Positions 1 through 11,215 of a stretch of DNA of 64,000 nt are shown here, piece by piece. The position numbers and the translations under genes were made by a program. Source of the stretch: Armillaria gallica. Its lineage: Eukaryota > Basidiomycota > Agaricomycetes > Agaricales > Physalacriaceae. A model generated the notes under the pieces. That model saw only the letters and a program-made list of their open reading frames with translations. It ran no database searches and had not been told where the DNA came from. The first letter of the stretch is position 1. Each line of letters opens with the position of its first letter. The DNA is taken from the NCBI GenBank assembly GCA_037576215.1, contig JBANDB010000002.1, positions 6,758,001-6,822,000 on the forward strand, in the 5' to 3' direction.

Positions 1-185
1 AATCAGAATATGTCAGAGCAGTTGCGGGGTCTGTTCGCTAGTTGCCGTGGCGCCTTGTCTCGCAGGAACCCAAGGGATATATGTTGCCATCTCACCTTGT
101 GCGCACCCTGACATTGACTAATAATATGTGTCCAAATACTTGGGCATGTTTGGTTCGGTGGCAATGACACTGACTTTTATATCAG

Positions 186-1220
186 ATGTACATTTCGATG
201 GCTTGTCACCACATGGAATACTGTAAACACACCCAAGAAGTCACCGTCTCAGATACCGATCACGCCATCGGCGAGGTCAGTGACCTGCTTCCTCCCCCCC
301 TGACTCTTCACTGGCATAGGTGGGATACACGCGCCGATGAGTTCGACGCCATTGCCAGGTCGTTACCAGACCTGAAAACAATAATACTGCGCAATGCTGT
401 CGTTACTCAACCCCTCAAGATCAATACCTCCGTTAAAGAAACAGTCTTTATAGACTATACCATTAGCCATGACACGTTTGTCAGTCTGATCCCACAAAAC
501 GGATCAGTCGTAGTGGGAGGAGTACACACTCGGTTCAGTGATATGGGATATAACTGTATGTCAGGCAAAAGCACGTTACGGACAATGTCGGTGGACGTTG
601 GGTCGGTTAACGACCCTTGCGCATTGTCGCGAGCGATCACTTTCATAGAAGGTGTCCAGGACATAGAGTTAATCGGTGAATTGGACCAGGATGCTGGATT
701 GATGCAACAGATGATAAATATGTTTACAACCTCACTGACGGAACTCAAAATAAAGCAAAAAGGTAACATCATAGTATGTCGCAGGCTGCCAGTATGCTCA
801 AAGCACTTTTCAGTAGTTCCCGAACCATTATGGACGTTGTCAGTCCTTTACTTGAATCAGCTCACTTTCTTGGAGAGACTACACGTCGAATGCTCTGATG
901 GGGAATTGAAATCGCTCACAGCATCCATATCTACAATCACACCTTACCAGCTTCGAACTTTACATGTTCGAATACGCATCAAGGCACTGGCGGAGGATGA
1001 TCGTGAATGACATGCCAACACCCTTCGGCGTTTAGCCCAAGTAATTTTGAGTAGAACAGATCATCCTTCATTTGAATGGTTGGACATCCAAATAGGATAC
1101 AGGATGATGAGGCTACACGTGGATAAGGTAGTGGTGCGGAAGTTCGTGTGCAAACAGTTCAGCAAACTATGGGATTTGCGTACCTTGAATTATTCCGGTG
1201 TGAACTGGAAAGGGTTTTAG
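186..1220 (+). pseudogene. Unrecognised LRR/F-box-like reading frame with one in-frame TGA
   Basis: The frame runs from an ATG at 186 to TGA at 1008-1010 (274 residues), then stays open in the same frame for another 69 codons to TAG at 1218-1220. Across both parts there are regularly spaced leucine-rich strand-like patches (LKTIILRNAV, LRTMSVDVGS, LTELKIKQKG, LRTLHVRIRI, LRTLNYSGVN), the pattern of degenerate leucine-rich repeats in the large fungal F-box protein families. No F-box motif is seen, so the N-terminus may be missing or the gene starts upstream. The TGA is either a nonsense mutation or the true end; continued LRR-like coding after it favours a mutation. No splice sites that remove the TGA were recognised. 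I cannot name a function. Confidence 0.35.
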
Positions 1221-1627
1221 GGTTTAGTGTTCTGATAGCCAACGTAGATTCCGCTGTGTTACTGTAGGTAGATTCCGCTATGTTACCGAAGTCAGTACCG
1301 ATATTCGAGGACTTGAGGACACCGTCTGGACATGGCACCTGGCCAGCACAGGGGTACCTCTGCCTGGCTGGTGGCGTTGTACACGGCATATACCGCACCT
1401 CTTGTTGCCTTGACTTAAAGCTTTAATTAATCAAATTAAATTTTTATTACTCAATTGTATTATGGTTTATGTTCACGTTTAACTTGTATTTGCATGTCCT
1501 AGCATCAAGTCCCACAGCATCCAGGTTCCACGACATCCAACGCGTGTCTTCTCTCTTGTAGTTGAATCGCAAACCTCTCAGACCTCTCAATTATAGAGTC
1601 CTAATTTGGCAATCATTGCCTAAAAAG
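1221..1627. other. Gene-free stretch
   Basis: No supported gene. An AT-rich segment lies at about 1420-1470. A short imperfect direct repeat on the theme gtagattccgct occurs at about 1244-1280. Confidence 0.4.
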
Positions 1628-2344
1628 ATGTCGACTTCGACCACTCCAAGGTATGTACTTCTGTACTTCTGCATGTTTCATCCTGATGTTTTCAACAGTA
1701 CAGCTATGTCAGAAGAGGACATGAGCATGGAAACATTCGCCCCTCCGTTTCAGCACCCTCTTGTCAGTAACGACACGACCAATCCAGGTTTTGATGCCTA
1801 CATAGCACTTCAGACTCAAACCAGCATCCCTTCTGACAACAACAACGTGCCTCAAATAGCCTACGAGTGCTTCAAACCTCAGGAACCGGAGGAACCTTAT
1901 ACCAGTGCCTACCACCAGCCGTTGAAGTACATCGGTGCTAACAGCGGTCAGACATACTTTGGTGGCCACGAGTCCTACTGCGCACATGGCATGACACCGA
2001 ACACAACTCAGACACCATCGCGATGGCTGAGGAACGAGAACAAGGCGGGAGCGATTGTAGAAGAAGCATTCTTGGACCCCAACCGGGTGACACGTGAGAA
2101 GTGTTTCTCTTCTACCTCTCGCGACATCACTGACAAGGATGTAACAGCCAGCGGTGCACCAACAATGGCTGATACCAAGCCCTGTATCAAAAGGCAGCTT
2201 GTTCGAAACCTAGTCCCTATATTGATAGGGTACATGATTCTAGCAGCCAACCACAACCCCATCGGTGCTGTAGAAGCGCAGGTTCTGATGGTGCAGGCCA
2301 TATCCATGCGTTATTGTTCTGAGCTCTTCTGTATATATGGCTGA
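1628..2344 (+). CDS. Hypothetical protein, possible two-exon gene
   Basis: An ATG at 1628 begins a 23-nt exon ending at 1650 in a good donor (GTATGT). A 48-nt intron would end at 1698 (CAACAG), and the second exon runs from 1699 to a stop at 2344, giving about 222 residues. The intron length is a multiple of three and also open, so the unspliced frame cannot be excluded. The product is rich in Thr, Pro, Gln and Asn in its first half, and has one hydrophobic stretch near the end (LVPILIGYMILAANHNPIGA) that could be a single membrane segment. No family was recognised. It lies just upstream of another orphan frame and of the Helitron, so it could be host sequence or element cargo. Confidence 0.3.
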   Translation: MSTSTTPRYVLLYFCMFHPDVFNSTAMSEEDMSMETFAPPFQHPLVSNDTTNPGFDAYIALQTQTSIPSDNNNVPQIAYECFKPQEPEEPYTSAYHQPLKYIGANSGQTYFGGHESYCAHGMTPNTTQTPSRWLRNENKAGAIVEEAFLDPNRVTREKCFSSTSRDITDKDVTASGAPTMADTKPCIKRQLVRNLVPILIGYMILAANHNPIGAVEAQVLMVQAISMRYCSELFCIYG

Positions 2345-2366
2345 TCCTATCGGCTAGGACCACTTC

Positions 2367-2945
2367 ATGGTGTGGTCCAAAGAACAGATCCGGTGTGCTC
2401 TTACAGATATACCAGCCTCGTCTTACTACTGCCTTTGGTACCCCATCTCGCACTTCCCGATCTACTCCGCCACCAAACTGCTGACACACAGTCAGGCCGT
2501 TTCTGCTGCCCAGATGGGCTTAATGGAAACTACGCATGCGATATTCGTAGTTGTGGATCCTATCAGCACCAGTACCGATGGAGGGCACACTCACTATAGC
2601 TACATCTCTGCTATCATTCTTACTCGAGTTCTGGTGCAATGGGCTTGTCGATGGGCTCATCATACTGGTCTCGGTGAACGTGAATCGGATATGTTGGCTA
2701 TCAGAAATATATCCTACCAGCTGGTAGATTCTGACGTGGCCAGCTCTGTGGTCGCCGTACTGTTAGTTACGCTCAAACCAGGTATTTCTTTGAATCTACC
2801 TCTTGAACCATCCTTAGGCGCCGGGGTCCATATCGAAAAACACCATAAAAAGAACGCTGCCAACAACAACAATGACAACAACGTCGACAATGACTTTGAC
2901 ATCATGCCGTTTGGCCTGAGCCACGCATCATCGGTAGGAATGTGA
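2367..2945 (+). CDS. Hypothetical protein, orphan frame
   Basis: A 192-residue open frame follows the previous one after 22 nt. It has moderately hydrophobic segments (about residues 18-40 and 75-95) and a low-complexity Asn/Asp tract near the C-terminus (NAANNNNDNNVDNDFD). No domain was recognised. The opposite strand is also open over parts of this interval, which lowers confidence that this frame is translated. It may be the second half of the upstream gene after an intron I could not place, or non-coding. Confidence 0.22.
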   Translation: MVWSKEQIRCALTDIPASSYYCLWYPISHFPIYSATKLLTHSQAVSAAQMGLMETTHAIFVVVDPISTSTDGGHTHYSYISAIILTRVLVQWACRWAHHTGLGERESDMLAIRNISYQLVDSDVASSVVAVLLVTLKPGISLNLPLEPSLGAGVHIEKHHKKNAANNNNDNNVDNDFDIMPFGLSHASSVGM

Positions 2946-3449
2946 GCTACATTGCCTTTGCTCTCCATATGATCTTGCATAACCTCCAAGCTTGTATAGA
3001 TCCCTCCTTGGAACAGTGACACCGGATTTATCCGACGCTCACGGCAATAGCCTGGCTTGATCAACCGTGCCGATCACAGGGGCAGGCCTTAAAATATGTA
3101 TAAATACAGGTAGTATGCTGCATGAACTAATGTGTTCTTTTACCTGCTTGGTACCAAAACACTTAGCATTGTCTCGTCGTTGTGTTCTATCATTTGCTAT
3201 CTTGCTATCATCTTTGCTGGGGATGGAGAATACTAGCCATCGACTCCATCCATTTATACTTGGCATCCGCATCGTCGACCAATCTTCTATCCCATCTTCG
3301 TCATCTCAACATTCATCTACTGTCACTCACATTTCTCATCATTGCTATCTGTCGTATTTACTGTCACTTACTCACCTCACCTTGCCCATACACCTTCAAT
3401 ATTTTATGCCGTCAATTACAATATTCTAATAGTCTTTCATCAGTCTGCC
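2946..3449. other. Upstream region of the Helitron gene
   Basis: No supported gene. The stretch from 3170 to 3440 is pyrimidine-rich with many tcatc/ttac repeats, as is common for fungal promoters and 5' leaders. The open frame of the transposase extends upstream to 3342, but the first 36 codons look like leader sequence; the first convincing start is the ATG at 3450. The Helitron 5' terminus (TC) was not located. Confidence 0.35.
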
Positions 3450-6400
3450 ATGCCACCAACCCCATTATCTAACACCTGTAGTACATTCAATGATGGTACA
3501 CCGGTGGAAACAGAACTCTGCTACTTTACTATCCCCCAAATTGTTGAACTAGTTGAACGGGTTGTTCTTGTTGGACGCGATGAAAAGTGTTTGCGATCTA
3601 AGTTGCTGGAGTACATCAGTAACCTATCTACAGAGACACAAAATCAAATTAGATGCCTAGCATCAGAACAATCGGCAATGGGAAAGAAAAGAAAAGCTCA
3701 TGATGACAGGACAGATAAACGCAGCAGGAAGAAACCTCGAGGCAGACAAGCCCCAAGCCATGTGACAGACCTGATGACCTGGTCTGCATATACAACAATA
3801 TCCAGTACACAGCATGAGGTGGATGCATGTACAGATAATGAAACCAGAATAGACGAGTGCCAAGACAACGTTATCAACGAGCTCATAAACGGACCGTTTC
3901 TACAGAATGCGAGTCAGGAAACCAGAGAGGACTGTATCAAAGGATATATACACAGGACATCAAATGCGGAACTTGCACAACGTGCGTGCATGGTTTGTGC
4001 AAGACTGCTCTTTGCATCCTCCAAGATGACTGAAGTTCGTCTTGATGAGCTACCCAATATCCACTTTCTGAAGCCGACTCATCCTCACCCAGAGCATGTT
4101 CTACATATGGGATCCCTCCTACACAATGATGCGTTAGACGATAATGGCTCCGGTCATGTGTGCAATGACTGCAGTCGTCATTTGGGAATAGGTCAGATGC
4201 CACCTCTTGCACTGGCAAACAATATGTGGATAGGCAAAGTCCCTTTTGAGCTATCCATACTATCACTGGCAGAGCACGTTCTAATCGCTCGACATCTTCC
4301 ATGCACTTATTTAGTGAAGTTATATCCAAAAGCAGAGCATGCAGAGCAATGGCTAGAGAGCGATGCAGTGTACTTGGGCCTGAAGGGCAATATATCCACA
4401 CACCCTTTGAATACAAGCCACATCACAGGCCTGGTCTCAGCCAATGTCCTTCCGCCACAGGCTCGGGTGCTTTCCGCTGTGATTGGTATTACATTTGTCG
4501 GTCCACGAGGGGTGAAAATGAGAGAACTTCCTGGTATCTTTCATGTTAGGAGAGAGCATGTTCGCAGGGCTCTCCTATGGTTAAAAGAGAACAATCCGCT
4601 GTACCATGATATCATAATATCTGACGACAATCTATCCGATCTTCCTTCAGATGGGGTACCCAGTGAGATACTGTCGACAGTCAGGACCTCGCATGATATC
4701 GTTGGCCTTGCCATGGAACAAGACACCTACATTCCTGATCAAGATGGATGGGATTCTGTCGGTTTGTAGTTTATATGTCTGTTTTATGAATGCTAGCTCA
4801 AATCCCATCTGAAACAGCATATGAACCAGGTACCATCAGAGTGGAGGGAGGGGAAATGAGACCAGATCCTTTCATGGAGCCTGGTAAGTCCCTGAAGCAT
4901 TACAGTACCAAGATATCAGTAAGAATGATAGCATTTTCTAGATGTTTTACTGCTTCATTCAAATGGCATGATAGATGCTAATGGGGACAATATCACCGAT
5001 ACTGATATCATGGCCCATGCATTGGCAAACCTTGGCAATGAAGAAACAGTCGCCAAGCTCCGACCTGAAGACAAATACTTCATCAGGAGAGGAAGCATGT
5101 TTACCAACGAGTATGCTAGGATCAACCAAGAATCGGGTGAACGAACCGACGGAGGGCCAGGAAATCCTAACCATTTATTGGGTGCCTTCCCTTGGTTATT
5201 TCCATATGGCCTTGGAGGATTTGAAGTCAACAGATCACGGAATGTACCATATGAAGTACACTCAAGATGGGCACTACAATACAGTGATCGGAGGTTCCGA
5301 AAGGATTACCATTTTGTGTTCCAGATATATGGTGTCATGCATAAACAGAAAATATGCCGCTCAGCATCCCTGCAAATCAAACGTTCAAGTTTTCACTATC
5401 ACCGAGCTTTGATCATGAACCTGACACCAGATATATTGAAGAAGGCAAGCGATGAGGAGATGCGTCGAGTGCCCTTTTTGCATCCTGGGGTACGAGCTCT
5501 TCATAAACAGCTGTCCGCTGTGAGAGCCCGAGTTCCTGGAACGGACGAATCTCGAAAAAGTCTTCGATCAAAGATATGGAGTACCAATCTAGCATTCAAC
5601 CCTCTCAGTTTATGGATCACAATTAATCCATCAGATACACATGACCCGATTGCGCAAGTCCTAGCAGATGCAAACATAGACCTTGACCATTTCCTCAATA
5701 GTGCAGGTCCCTTAGCTAAAGATCGAGGGCGAAACATGGCATCTGATCCCTTCGCGGCCACCGAATACTTCCACCTGATAATTACCATCATACTAGAGGA
5801 GTTATTTGGCATCAAGGCAGCAATGACAGGTGCATCTGTTTGCAGGAAAGATGGAATTTTTGGACAGGTCAATGCTTATTTCGGAGCAGTAGAATCTCAG
5901 GGCAGAGGGACCCTTCATCTCCACATATTGCTGTGGTTGAGAGGGAGTCCATCGTCGAAGGTCATGATGGAAGCCTTGTTATCTGAAGCCTTCAGAGACA
6001 AGATGAAGGAGTTTATCAGGGCAAATATCACGGCAGACCTAGATGGTGCATCCACAGAGGAAATTGACAAAATGAGCACCCAGACAGCCATATCATATGC
6101 TAGACCAATGCATCCATCAGTGCCTGACTATCAAGCATGTAGAAACGAATCTTTGAAGTCAGTGGCACGGACCGTGCAGTATCATAAATGCAAGCCAGGA
6201 ATGTGCGTGAAGAAAAACAAGGAAGGTAGACCCATATGCAAGAGGAGAGCACCTTTTCCAATGTCATCAGATGCCTGGGTTCTACCCACCGGTGAATGGG
6301 GACCAAAATGGATGTCAGCTAATATGGTGGCATGGTGCCCAGATTTGATGGACTGTATTAAGAGTAACCAGGACGTGAAACTTATCACGAATGCAGTTGA

Positions 6401-9359
6401 CACAAAGGACATCACTTGGTATATAACCAATTATGCAACAAAAAAACAGCTGCTCACCTGGAACACATCCGCAACGCTCGCCCAGACATTGGCATTTGAG
6501 ATGGAGATAGACCAAAAGGTGATGGAATGTCGCGACTTGGGGAAAAAGTTGGTTCAGAAGTTTGCTCACGCAATGAACAAGGAGCAAGAATTCAGTGTTT
6601 GCGAGGCAATATCTCATATCATGGGATGGGGAGACCGGTTTCTTTCCCATCATTATGTCACCGTGTATTGGAATGCAGTTACGGCAGCTATCCAAGATGC
6701 ATACCCTCAACTCAGGGAAAAGCGGTAAGAGAGATGACCTAGCCCTAGTCTGCATATCAACTTACTTCTTGCCGGTAGATCACACACAGAGGAAGCCATA
6801 TGCAATTCCGGCACCAGAACTGGCATCGAAATGCAAAGCGAAGAAGTAGCATTGCCTGTTGAATTGGTTGAAGGGGAGATGAAACTGAAAGATCAACTGC
6901 GAGAATATTCAGACAGAGGAGAACAGCTAGAGAGCATGTCTTTCATGGACTTCTTTAGCGAGACATATGATGGAGAGCCATCTAAAAGCAAGACAGGCAC
7001 CTGGAGGAGTTCAAGAGTACCATACAAGGAAGGAACAGGACACGGAAAGCGATGCAGAGTCATCAGACATAGCGGCCATGAGACTATTGTGCAATTCGTC
7101 GGAGTGTGGTTCCCAAGGAGAGATAGACCTGACCAGTACGAATACTACTGTGCATCGATGCTAGCTCTGCTGCGGCCTTGGAGATCGATGAAAGATCTTA
7201 AATCGGAAACGGAGCACTTTTCTGATGTCTGGTTACAATTCTCTGCCAGTCTGACGCGAAGACAGATCAACATCGTAGATAATATCCAGTACTATCACGA
7301 GGCTTCAGATCAAGCACACAAGAAAAACACAAGTACTGTTAGTGGAGCACTGCTGAATGTAGGAGATGAGCAGGGCACCGAAGAAGATATAACTGATGAG
7401 GATAGAGGTGAAAGTCATCGCTGCCAAGAATTCACTGAGGAAGACATAATGGCAGCTGAGAGTTTACGCCACCCGTTCAGAGAGATACAGTTTGGGATGG
7501 ATGCCATGGACAAAGCCAAAGATGCTTCCATATTCAGTAAGCCACAGGTACACACTGCGATTGCAGGCATTGCACCAACAGCTGACGCAGAGGACGTTCT
7601 ATGTTTTTGGGAGTGGAACAGACTTCTGAAGTCCATAACTCGGAACAAAGAGAAAGAAAAGGGTCATGGCACCGAGGATAGGCGCAATGAGTTGACAAAC
7701 AGTCTTGACATTTCAAACGGAGAGGTCAACCCAGGTGGAGATATGAACTTGCCACGTAAACAACCAAAGGACAGGCCACAGCTGCAATTGCTGAACAAGG
7801 AGCAGAGACGAGCGCATGATATCGTTGAGAGTCATCTCAAAGCACTTCTAGCTGGAAGGAATCCTAAACCGTTGCATATGATGGTGCAGGGACAAGGAGG
7901 TACAGGAAAGACCATATTGATCAATGCCATTTCGGAGATGTTCGAGTACCACAACGCGGAGGAAATACTGGCTAAGACAGCGACATCTGGAGTGGCAGCA
8001 AGTCTCGTAGGTGGCCAGACCGTTCATTCTTTTGGTGCGATACCCATCAATCCTGGAAAGAAAGATGACTGGTATGATAAAGGAAGCAAAGAGACCAAGG
8101 AAAAGAGGCAACGGAATATAGCAGGGAAGGAGTACCTGGAGATAGATGAATGTTCAATGATGACGAAAGACATGTTGGCATTGGTATCGGAGGTGCTGTC
8201 AAGAGAAAAGTCATGGCAGGGGGGACACTGGGAACAGCCGTTTGGAGGGATGAGTGTGATATTGTATGGTGACTTTCACCAGTTTCCGCCTGTAGGGAAC
8301 CCATCAGCCGCACTATATGACTCTCGTACTAAAGGAGAGCATGCTGAGATAGGTAGAGAGCTGTATCAGCTATTCACTAACATGGTCATTTTCATGAAGC
8401 AAAACCGGGTTCGGGATGAAGGTTGGATTGCTCTCCTGAATCGCCTTCGCGTCGGAGGGTGTACAGCTGACGACTTACGAGAACTCGATAAGCTGGTCAT
8501 TGACAAGACTGAAGGATTAGATTTTACTGCCGCACCATGGAAAGATGCCATTTTTGTTACGTCTCAGCATGGTCCCAGAGATAGGTGGAACAACGAAGCC
8601 CTACGTTGACACTGCTATCTTTCAGGACAGCGACTGTATACTTGTCGTGCTGAAGACACTGCAGGAAGAAACAGGGTAGAACTCACAATGGAAGAGAAAG
8701 TGATTGTCGCAGGCATGCGAATGAAGAAAACAGCGCAACTCGGAGACAAAGTGCAAATAGCGATAGGCATGCGAGCAATGGTATTGATGAACATTGCCAC
8801 GGAAGCTGATGTTGCAAATGGAACATGGGGAGTAATCCAGGACATAGTGTTGGATAGCTGGGAAATACTTCCTGAGAAGCCTGACTGTCAGATGGAGATG
8901 ACGTTGAAATATCCACCTGCCATCATCATATTTAAACCAGACAATCCGTCAGAGAAATATAATTTTCCAGGCTTAGCCAAAGGATTAGTTCCGATAGTGC
9001 CAAATGAAGGAAGTTTTACTATACAAACTAGGGATGGATCTACAAGTCGGATTCATCGGCGCCAGCTGGCTATGGTTGCAGCATATGCTTTCACTCATCA
9101 CAAGTGTCAAGGCCAAACAATGGAATACGTGATCGTCGACCTAGGAAAGCCACCTAGCGGAACCTTGGACCCATTTAATGCATATGTAGCATTGTCCAGA
9201 AGTCATGGACGCGACACAATAAGGCTGTTGAGAAGAGGGGCAGATGATCTTTACACGGTACATCCTTCAATGAACGAATTGAAAAAGGAAGATGAAAGGC
9301 TTTATATTTTGGCAGAGATGACAGCCAAATCCTACGAAGATGGGCTATACGAGTGGTAA
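3450..9359 (+). mobile_element. Helitron rolling-circle transposon, coding core
   Basis: The interval encodes all three parts of a eukaryotic Helitron transposase in order: a DUF6570-type zinc-binding N-terminal region, a HUH/Y2 rolling-circle Rep domain and a PIF1-type helicase. Helitrons end 5'-TC and 3'-CTRR after a short hairpin and insert between A and T without target duplication. I could not identify either terminus, so the limits given are those of the gene, not of the element. The flanks up to about 3 kb and out to about 11.2 kb could belong to it. Confidence 0.85.
3450..9359 (+). pseudogene. Helitron RepHel transposase, four exons, one internal stop
   Basis: The proposed exons are 3450-4761, 4797-4883, 4975-6724 and 6779-9359. 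The introns are 35, 91 and 54 nt; the first is unusually short and least certain, but all joins keep frame. Total is about 1909 codons. Exon 1 carries a basic segment and a cysteine-rich DUF6570-like region (ACMVCARLLF, HVCNDCSRHL, MWIGKVPFEL). Exon 3 holds the Rep domain: HLLGAFPWLFPYGLGG, the metal-binding HUH motif as GTLHLHILLWL, and the catalytic tyrosines in WYITNYATKKQ. Exon 4 is a PIF1-family helicase: Walker A GQGGTGKT, Walker B EIDECSMM, motif III GDFHQFPPV, motif IV region QNRV, and motif V/VI FTHHKCQGQTM and AYVALSRSHGRD. An in-frame TGA at 8607-8609 cuts the helicase before motifs V/VI; the frame resumes at once with typical helicase sequence. It is probably inactive unless the stop is read through or is a sequence error. 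Confidence 0.85.
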
Positions 9360-10597
9360 TACACCAATATAAGTACTGTACGATCTCGACCGTTAATTCA
9401 CGCTCGTATGCTTCTGTAGCTTAGCGTAGCTTTACTTTAATGCTCATGAAAGTACAAATTAAACGACATGACTACTCAGAAAGATATTCTCCTCATCACG
9501 AATTACCACTTATGTCGGAATGCTGACAACTCATCAGGAAGAACTGGGACTGATGCACGACTTAAAATAACAACATTAGGAGAAAGGCGATCAGGCCACT
9601 GCTTATACGAGTACGCTCGTACACATGCCCAGTTTCATTCAAGTCCGACCCACCGGAACGGGATCGACATCAGAATAACAGAAGAGGGATTATGACAAGG
9701 CACAGGAGAAAAGGCAAAACTGTTTGCGGACACTTCCAGCAACCTCGGCCAATGTGCGGATACTTCCAGCAACCTCGGCCACAATGTGCGGATAATTCCA
9801 GCAAGTAAAGGCACCCCAGGCAGATCCAAAGCGGGACAAGATATATGAATAGCGAGAAGAAACAGCGGTAGACATCGAGTCCAATACAATGAAAAAAAGC
9901 AAAAGCGGTGGTTCCGAGAAGGTAAGAGTACCACAATTCAAAGCAGCGCATCATGTAAATGTCTGCAGCAGTCATCACCGCCCCGTAGATCCATATGGCT
10001 GGCTTTATTAGCCCTAAACAAAAACAAAAAGTGTCATACTCTCACCACAGGAGCGACGTACCGACACCAGGTCACAACCTACGAGGATATACAAGGTACG
10101 CAGAGTGAACCGGCTTCAACGAGTGTACTGAACCTACCAAAAACAGATCTGGATGTCAAACCCCCTTATATAAGGAGGAAAACCAAGGTTAATCGAATGA
10201 GTACAGGTCAAAAAGGGCCACACCTGACTGTGAAGGTCAGCTTACTTGCTTTTCGTGCCGTACAACACAAACTGAAGAAAGTATAGAAACTGTTTACGTG
10301 CACACAAGCCACAACACGAGGAAAAAGTCCGGATATTGAAGAGCGAAGGTCCCAGGAGAAGGAAAGTCCTGCGGACCCGTCTGGCGGGGCATCTATTCGT
10401 GCATAGGCGGTAGACATATACATATGGTATGGCTGAGTGACATGGTGTACCGCTGCTGGAAAAAGTATCATAAGAATCTGAGTAGTCGTTTCGAGATTCA
10501 GATCATCAAACTCTGATACTTACACTCCACGTCCACCTGGGAGTAGCCACCCTTTTATATATGAATGGTTGACATATTTCGGGTTCTCAAATGTTGC
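9360..10597. other. Gene-free stretch after the Helitron
   Basis: No supported gene. It contains the 30-bp triplet repeat described separately and a CCATATGG-centred stretch near 10000. The Helitron 3' end may lie here, but no convincing hairpin followed by CTRR was identified. Confidence 0.4.
9726..9806 (+). repeat. Three tandem copies of a ~30-bp unit
   Basis: The unit begins gcggatacttccagcaacct. Copies start at 9726, 9756 and 9788 (periods 30 and 32). The first two are nearly identical over the whole unit; the third diverges after gcggataattccagcaa. It lies about 370 bp after the transposase stop. Its role is unknown; subterminal tandem repeats are common in transposons. Confidence 0.85.
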
Positions 10598-11215
10598 TCA
10601 AACCCTCAACATTTGCAAGGATGCCATCAGCACATTCGATTTGCTCTCTTGGACTTCATACCAGTGATATGCAAACCTGCAATACTTAGGTATGCTGAGT
10701 TGCTTGGCGAGCAGGAGAAGCTCAACGTCAAAGACACAAGTCAGTAGGTGCTGGTGAGGAAACATTTGCTGCGATGGGGAGCACGATAACAGCTTGAACC
10801 CGCATCAAGCATCGCGGATGCGTCCGACACGATGGTGCACAGCCTATACACGAGGATGTTCCGGAGCAGCGAACGCTGATGAAAAACCCAAGTCACGAGA
10901 AAGGAGAAGGTAGTAATAGATGTGCACGCACCTTCAAAACCACGTCCGTCCTGACAAGATGTACGCGATTCCCAACGACCCTCCTCCCTTCCCCTCACCA
11001 CAGGCCGTCGCAATATCGTATGTGGCGTGCCAGAGGAGCTCCAAGTTGTTGAACCGGCTTGCTATGTCTGCATCGACCATCAGGAGCCGCTTACCTTTTG
11101 CATAGAGTATCCCATGATGCACCGTACTGCCCTCACCCAGGTCGTTCTCCAGAGTCACCACGCGAATATCATATATCGGACATCCCCACGAGGCTGGAAG
11201 ACATGGCAGCAGTAA
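10598..11215 (-). pseudogene. ALG5 relic (dolichyl-phosphate beta-glucosyltransferase)
   Basis: Read on the minus strand from 11215 down, the sequence matches ALG5, the ER glycosyltransferase that makes dolichyl-P-glucose for N-glycan precursors. Seen in order: IRVVTLENDLGEG and HHGILYAKGKRLLMVDADIA (the nucleotide-sugar binding core with the DAD metal motif, where the usual DADGAS is altered), a RSLLRNILVY segment, then after a frame change RIRDA, stop, CGFKLL and MFPHQHLLT, and finally CVFDVELLLLAKQLSIP, HWYEVQ and SNVLMASLQMLR ending at TGA 10598-10600. The TGA at 10805-10807 falls in the highly conserved RDTQCGFKL block. The N-terminal signal-anchor region was not found upstream. The fragment is broken by at least one frameshift near 10815 and this stop. 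A functional ALG5 is essential-type housekeeping, so an intact copy should exist elsewhere. Confidence 0.85.

Noticed and set aside
9726..9806. CRISPR-like array
   Set aside because: Units are directly abutting without unique spacers, and the genome is eukaryotic.
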